From the NCBI GenBank assembly GCA_036524675.1, contig DATDBU010000134.1, positions 1 to 8,287 of the forward strand: DNA of 8,287 nucleotides, written 5' to 3'. This DNA comes from DATDAW01 sp036524675. GTDB taxonomy: Bacteria; Verrucomicrobiota; Verrucomicrobiia; Chthoniobacterales; DASVRZ01. Within the stretch, counting starts at the first letter, position 1. Every line of letters starts with the position of its first letter. The notes beneath the pieces are model-generated. The model searched no databases. It was not told where the DNA came from and saw nothing but the letters and a program-made list of their open reading frames with translations. Below, piece by piece: positions 5,107 through 8,287 of this stretch. Both the position numbers and the translations under genes were made by a program.

Positions 5107-5544
5107 TTAAATGTTTTGTTTGTGGGCAAATTTCCGATGGTGCTCGAAACAGAACCACCTGACGGCTAATGGCTGGGTGTAATCGGTATGGTGGGCTTGC
5201 GAGTTTTCGCTCCCGCAGATTTCGCACGCCTTGCGGAACAACCGGCCGTCGCGAACCGCGTTCCCGACAGCTGTCCTTGCCTTGTATCGGTCGGCATATG
5301 TTTTGCGATGAGTGCGCTGGTATTCGGCGGCCTTTGCTTTTCTCGCGCCAGTTTTAAACCTGGCTTGCTCGTAGGCTTTTACCTTGGCGGATCCAGCAGG
5401 CGACATATAGCGTATTGCCACGTCTAATTTTGTGCATTCTTTGCACTTATTTAGATGCCCATCTTTCATCCGCTTGTGTTTGTAAAAATGGTCCAATGGC
5501 TTTTCCGCCCCGCATTTGAAGCATGTTTTTAAAGAGGTGTGCAT
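5107..5544 (-). CDS. HNH-type zinc protein, putative endonuclease
   Basis: A 145-residue protein with two metal-binding modules. Residues 8-37 form a zinc ribbon (C8xxC11 in CFKCG, C34xxC37 in CKECT). Residues 107-135 form an HNH-like module: C107xxC110 in CEICG, then H118-H119 in AHHTDYTQPLAVRWFC, and C132xxH135. The Lys/Arg-rich middle (ARKAKAAEYQRTHRKTYADR) is probably helical and may contact DNA. This two-module build is common in phages. The frame opens from 5607, but the ATG at 5544 is preferred: AAGAGG lies just upstream, and it starts 7 bp after the SSB-like gene, while the longer version would overlap that gene's C-terminus. Nuclease activity is inferred from the family. Confidence 0.83.
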   Translation of the reverse strand: MHTSLKTCFKCGAEKPLDHFYKHKRMKDGHLNKCKECTKLDVAIRYMSPAGSAKVKAYEQARFKTGARKAKAAEYQRTHRKTYADRYKARTAVGNAVRDGRLFRKACEICGSENSQAHHTDYTQPLAVRWFCFEHHRKFAHKQNI

Positions 5545-5551
5545 GCGCCTC

Positions 5552-6115
5552 TTAATTAAAAGGTATGTCATCGTCTGCCGGAGTGAGATCGGGCACGTTT
5601 CGTACATAGGAAGAACGCGGCGTCGGAGTAGCAGCAGTTGCGCTTGCGGCTTGCGCTTGCTTTGTGGCTTTGGCGACGGCCATGGCTTGACGGCCCAGCT
5701 TGCTCACAAGGCTGGACACCTTCTCTTTGTCCATCGCCTTGCCGCCACCACCGACGGGATTCAGCCACTTAGCCTGGCACCTCGCCTTGCCCTCGTAGAG
5801 TTCCGATTCAACCACGATCTCGCAGTTATAGCCTTCGAACGAGAACGATTCGTTCTCCAGGGTCTCCAGGTTTCCGTCCCAATCAGGAAACGCTTTCGTC
5901 AGCGACTCGATTGTTCGGTCGAACGTCTTATCACTGAGCCATCCGTTCCATACGATCTCGCGTCCTTTCTGGTCGTTGTTATCCACGACGATCGCCGGGA
6001 TTCGGATAAAGGGCGTCTGTTTCTGGCTGGATTCGCCGAACCAGCCGTTGCCGGGTTTTTTGACCATGCAGACGTAAATGCCTGCGCGGTCTACGTATTG
6101 TTTTGAGTCACTCAT
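5552..6115 (-). CDS. SSB-like single-stranded DNA-binding protein
   Basis: A 187-residue protein, probably the phage ssDNA-binding protein. The N-terminal 130 residues have a beta-rich, OB-like pattern: GIYVCMVKKPGNGWFGES, then TPFIRIPAIVV, GREIVWNGWLSDKTF, EIVVESELYEGK and AKWLNPVGGGG. A flexible Ala/Thr/Pro linker follows, and the protein ends DDDIPFN. DDDIPF is the classic acidic tip by which bacterial SSBs recruit partners; here one extra Asn follows the Phe. It stands directly downstream of the Sak4-like ATPase and small genes, matching the known phage pairing of Sak4-type annealing proteins with an SSB. It is not a canonical SSB in sequence, so the call rests on the tail, the layout and the context. 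The start has no Shine-Dalgarno sequence. Confidence 0.68.
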   Translation of the reverse strand: MSDSKQYVDRAGIYVCMVKKPGNGWFGESSQKQTPFIRIPAIVVDNNDQKGREIVWNGWLSDKTFDRTIESLTKAFPDWDGNLETLENESFSFEGYNCEIVVESELYEGKARCQAKWLNPVGGGGKAMDKEKVSSLVSKLGRQAMAVAKATKQAQAASATAATPTPRSSYVRNVPDLTPADDDIPFN

Positions 6116-6143
6116 TGTTGATGGTTATTTAAAATTGGATTCT

Positions 6144-6212
6144 TTAGCGAAGCCTCCAAATGATTAGGAACAACATGCTGAAAGACAGTATTAACGTGAA
6201 AGTCAGGTTCAT
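6144..6212 (-). CDS. Possible 22-residue membrane peptide
   Basis: A tiny reading frame whose ATG overlaps the TAA of the small zinc protein by one base (TAATG), a classic termination-reinitiation arrangement. The peptide is one hydrophobic segment (MNLTFTLILSFSMLFLIIW) with a basic end (RLR), consistent with a single membrane-spanning helix with the C-terminus inside. Such micro-proteins occur in phages as membrane modulators or toxins, but no family can be named. It could be a chance frame; the TAATG junction and hydrophobic composition are the evidence for it. Confidence 0.35.
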   Translation of the reverse strand: MNLTFTLILSFSMLFLIIWRLR

Positions 6213-6400
6213 TAGGCGTTCCACTTCTCCACGTTCACTTGCACTTTCCCGCAGCACAAACATTCTCGACGTTGGTGGCTGGCCGATGCTACGCCACCTG
6301 GGCAGCGCGTAACGGTTGTTTCGGTAACGTGTTTCCACAGGGTCCAGTCATGGACGCCAATACAGCACAGCAAGGCTTGGGTGAATTTAAGCATAATCAT
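6212..6400 (-). CDS. Small zinc-finger-like phage protein
   Basis: A 62-residue protein with metal-ligand candidates C12, C13, H17 (LLCCIGVHDW) and C47xxC50 (RRECLCCGK), a pattern shared by many small phage proteins of unknown function. The ATG at 6400 forms a 4-bp ATGA overlap with the Sak4-like ATPase stop, so it is probably translated by coupling with that gene. A second ATG two codons later (6394) is possible. The frame opens further upstream inside the ATPase gene, but that part reads like a shadow. A role in nucleic-acid binding is possible but not shown. Confidence 0.62.
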   Translation of the reverse strand: MIMLKFTQALLCCIGVHDWTLWKHVTETTVTRCPGGVASASHQRRECLCCGKVQVNVEKWNA

Positions 6401-7290
6401 TTCGGTTGCAGGGTTTTGAGTTTCCCAATGCCGTTGCGGATACGAGCGACGGGAACCGTTTCGGGATCCACGGTCACCCATTTCGCACGGTCCTCCTCAC
6501 TGAGCGAGGATGTGGAAAGCAGGGCCAGGAACTCCTTCCTTAGCGTCTCCGGCTTATTGTCGTGGACCGCAGCCATCAATACGCCGTATCCATTTTCCTC
6601 GGGCATCGGAAGAACCTCAGGAAGATTGAGCCTGTTTTTCGCATCCCAGCCAGGCGACCAGTTCGTGCGAATGATGCGGTCTCCGCCGATGACTTTCTCA
6701 ATATTAGAACCGCGCTCCTTGTGCTTGAACACTTCGTAGGTGGCAAACAAGCAAGCATCCGGCCATTCCCGAAGGATTCCAGTGAATCCTTTGTGACCTT
6801 TCATTTCGTAGCGGTCCCAACTGTTCCCGGTGGGATCGATGAAAGTCCTAATATGGACGTGAGCCAGGAGAACAATCCCGATTTTTTGCGCATGCCTAAG
6901 CGCGTCAAGCTTGGATAGCAATGTGACCAGTTCCTGCTCGGCGATCTTGTAGCCTTTGCCGTAGCCGTAATCCTCCACGTTCTGTTTTCCATCACGAGCG
7001 CAGATGAACTGATGAATGGCTCGTTCAAGCCAATCCATGGTATCGATCACCAGGGTCTTGAATTCTGACCCAGATTTAAGTTGATCGATCAGCATCAAGA
7101 TCTCAGCGAAGGATGATGGGTGGATGCGGGCGACATGGTCCAATCCGGTCAGACCATCTTCCTGCGATACAAAGAGCGGGCTGGGCGCGCTGGCGCCGTA
7201 CGTCGATTTGCCAATACCTTCTGGACCGGCCAACAAGACCCTGGGAGGCAGGTTTTCCCCGCCACGTTTGATTTTTGTGAGAACGTTCAT
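6397..7290 (-). CDS. Sak4-like/AAA_24 phage recombination ATPase
   Basis: A 297-residue RecA-fold ATPase of the phage nucleotide-binding (AAA_24) group, which includes Sak4-type single-strand annealing proteins. Walker A is GPEGIGKST at residues 22-30, an acidic QEDG motif follows at 43-46, and Walker B is LVIDT at 80-84. Next come the family-typical DYGYGKGYKIAEQEL and IGIVLLAHVHI segments, then FIDPTGNSWDRYEMKGHKGF. The role expected from the family is ATP-stimulated annealing or strand exchange with the phage SSB. The neighbours fit: an upstream nuclease could resect ends and a downstream SSB-like protein could coat ssDNA. The start is preceded by GGGAGA almost touching the ATG, and it overlaps the stop of a 10-codon relay frame. 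Without structure comparison it could also be a non-recombinase AAA_24 NTPase. Confidence 0.8.
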   Translation of the reverse strand: MNVLTKIKRGGENLPPRVLLAGPEGIGKSTYGASAPSPLFVSQEDGLTGLDHVARIHPSSFAEILMLIDQLKSGSEFKTLVIDTMDWLERAIHQFICARDGKQNVEDYGYGKGYKIAEQELVTLLSKLDALRHAQKIGIVLLAHVHIRTFIDPTGNSWDRYEMKGHKGFTGILREWPDACLFATYEVFKHKERGSNIEKVIGGDRIIRTNWSPGWDAKNRLNLPEVLPMPEENGYGVLMAAVHDNKPETLRKEFLALLSTSSLSEEDRAKWVTVDPETVPVARIRNGIGKLKTLQPK

Positions 7291-7319
7291 TCTCCCTGTC
7301 TATAGTATGTGGTTTTCAT
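7287..7319 (-). CDS. 10-codon relay ORF between nuclease and ATPase
   Basis: The frame MKTTYYRQGE plus stop exactly bridges the gap between two genes. Its ATG overlaps the nuclease TGA by 4 bp (ATGA at 7316-7319), and its own TGA overlaps the ATPase ATG by 4 bp (ATGA at 7287-7290). Translation of this leader-like frame would carry ribosomes from one gene to the next. The peptide itself probably has no function. Chance is possible, as it is only ten codons. Confidence 0.35.
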   Translation of the reverse strand: MKTTYYRQGE

Positions 7320-8287
7320 GGTTTTTCTGGGTTATAGATAAACTGTTTCAAGTAATTTTCAGCTGCCATGTGGAAAAGCGTTCCCGTGCGCAGCGCTTCA
7401 TCGACCGGGCCGACGGATTCCACTTGTTGCTCGTAGCGTAAAAAGTGTTTCCGGGCGCATTGTCGGAGAGTTGATAGCCGGGAATTAGTAAGAAATTCTT
7501 TTCTGTCTTCAACGATCTCGAGTTCTGCGTGACGCCTTGGACGGAGGTCATAGCGGATTCCGTCCACAGAAGCACGTCCGGCGCATAGATCGAAGTACTC
7601 GCACGTGCCAAACGATGTGCATGCGTCTGGATTTCGCGGCCACAGGTTGGCTCGGCGGAAATAGAGGACCTGCTGGGAGAGCGCCCAAGCGTCATTCATA
7701 TACTCCATGAGGTCCGTGTCCGTGCGCGGAATTTCTTTCTGCGCAAAGTAAGATGCCGGCTCGTACCGCAGCTCGGACAAAATGCGCTGATGATATTCCT
7801 GCGGCGTTTCCTCGCGCGTCTGCAACACATAGCCTTGCGCGGCGTCACCAGTCTCGCGCCATTTCTTCCCGTCTTTTGTGCGAACACGGCGCCCATTGGC
7901 GTCCAGGACGACTTTGACGCCACAATCATCGACAAGCGGGGTCTGCGCAGGACGTTGCGCTGGCTTGCGAATCACATCGTAGAGCACTGAGTTGACGTGG
8001 CGACCCTGCTGAAGGAGCGCTAGTATGTATTTGCTGATCTGGCTGTTCATCACCAGTCGCGCCCAGTAATCACTCTCGGGGCCCAGCTTGTCAGATGTCG
8101 TTTTGTGCTCTAAAACTTTCACCTGGCCTGACCATTTATGGCGCAGGACACCGTCAATCTTTCCGGCTTCGACGAAGCTCTTGCTGGGCGCTTCCGTTTC
8201 CGGATTCAGGAGCGGGAAGGAAAATTCCTCTTCCACTGATAGCACGTCGTGCTCTTCCAGCATTGGCGCAAACGCCTCTGTCCAGGC
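7316..8287 (-). CDS. PD-(D/E)XK (RecB/Cas4-like) nuclease, 5' end missing
   Basis: The visible 323 residues run off the right edge in an open frame (AWTEAFAP before the first internal Met), so the N-terminus is not seen. The nuclease core shows an acidic EEEFSF strand, then the catalytic triad D in AGKIDGVL and E-x-K in VKVLEHKTT, then a SQISKYILALLQQGR helix of the QxxxY type. Later CTSFGTCEYFDLC supplies cysteines like those of the iron-sulfur cluster in RecB/Cas4/AddB-type nucleases. Unusually, the last 60 residues (SRLSTLRQCARKHFLRYE, then ALRTGTLFHMAAENY) look like the motif normally found at the start of such nucleases. The expected role is 5'-3' or end resection for recombination with the downstream Sak4-like ATPase and SSB-like protein. 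Confidence 0.82.
   Translation of the reverse strand, partial: AWTEAFAPMLEEHDVLSVEEEFSFPLLNPETEAPSKSFVEAGKIDGVLRHKWSGQVKVLEHKTTSDKLGPESDYWARLVMNSQISKYILALLQQGRHVNSVLYDVIRKPAQRPAQTPLVDDCGVKVVLDANGRRVRTKDGKKWRETGDAAQGYVLQTREETPQEYHQRILSELRYEPASYFAQKEIPRTDTDLMEYMNDAWALSQQVLYFRRANLWPRNPDACTSFGTCEYFDLCAGRASVDGIRYDLRPRRHAELEIVEDRKEFLTNSRLSTLRQCARKHFLRYEQQVESVGPVDEALRTGTLFHMAAENYLKQFIYNPEKP

Noticed and set aside
5841..5857. Short palindrome GAGAACG-ATT-CGTTCTC
   Set aside because: It lies inside the SSB-like coding sequence, has no T-tract and is not at a gene boundary; probably chance.
5516..6106. 196-codon plus-strand frame opposite the SSB-like gene
   Set aside because: Shadow of the minus-strand SSB-like gene. 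The product is Arg/Leu-rich without motifs, and the minus-strand product has a clear SSB-like tail and operon position.
1..8287. CRISPR array, rRNA or insertion sequence
   Set aside because: No regularly spaced repeats with spacers, no rRNA-like segment, and no transposase or IS-type terminal inverted repeats were seen.

Overview
The window is a segment of a temperate double-stranded DNA phage or prophage, covering its DNA replication and recombination genes and its integration gene. No structural, lysis or host housekeeping gene is present, so the host cannot be named. The sequence is moderately GC-rich, and few starts have a recognisable Shine-Dalgarno sequence. Several genes instead start inside the stop codon of the gene before (ATGA or TAATG), so translational coupling is the main initiation strategy visible.

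Layout. All genes except the integrase are on the minus strand and read from high to low coordinates. Right block (8287 to about 4804): a 5'-truncated PD-(D/E)XK (RecB/Cas4-like) nuclease, a 10-codon relay ORF, a RecA-fold Sak4/AAA_24-type ATPase, a small zinc-binding protein, a 22-residue membrane peptide, an SSB-like protein ending DDDIPFN, an HNH-type protein, a 14-bp inverted repeat, and a small helix-turn-helix protein that may be the excisionase. The plus-strand tyrosine integrase (3840-4889) lies convergent to that protein and overlaps it by 86 bp. Left block (about 3725 to 1): a possible 56-residue protein, a RuvC-like resolvase, two unknown small proteins, a DUF551 protein, a DUF1643 protein, a zinc-ribbon protein, an HNH endonuclease, a DUF1376-type replication protein, and the first 8 codons of the next gene.

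How the genes fit together. Nuclease, Sak4-like ATPase and SSB form a plausible phage recombination set: end resection, strand annealing or exchange, and ssDNA protection. The RuvC-like enzyme would resolve the resulting branches. The DUF1376 protein probably begins replication-protein loading, with a loader or helicase expected just beyond the left edge. DUF551, DUF1643 and the small zinc proteins are common phage accessory genes of unknown function.

The most interesting stretch is the divergent intergenic region 3559-3839. It holds four same-orientation copies of TGGGnAACT in two helically phased pairs, two 21-bp sites of 7-7-7 inverted-repeat form, and a cluster of TGAGGCA heptamers. Together these look like a complete attP with arm sites, core and operators. 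If so, this is the phage (unintegrated or circular) arrangement rather than a prophage end. This is inference from pattern only.
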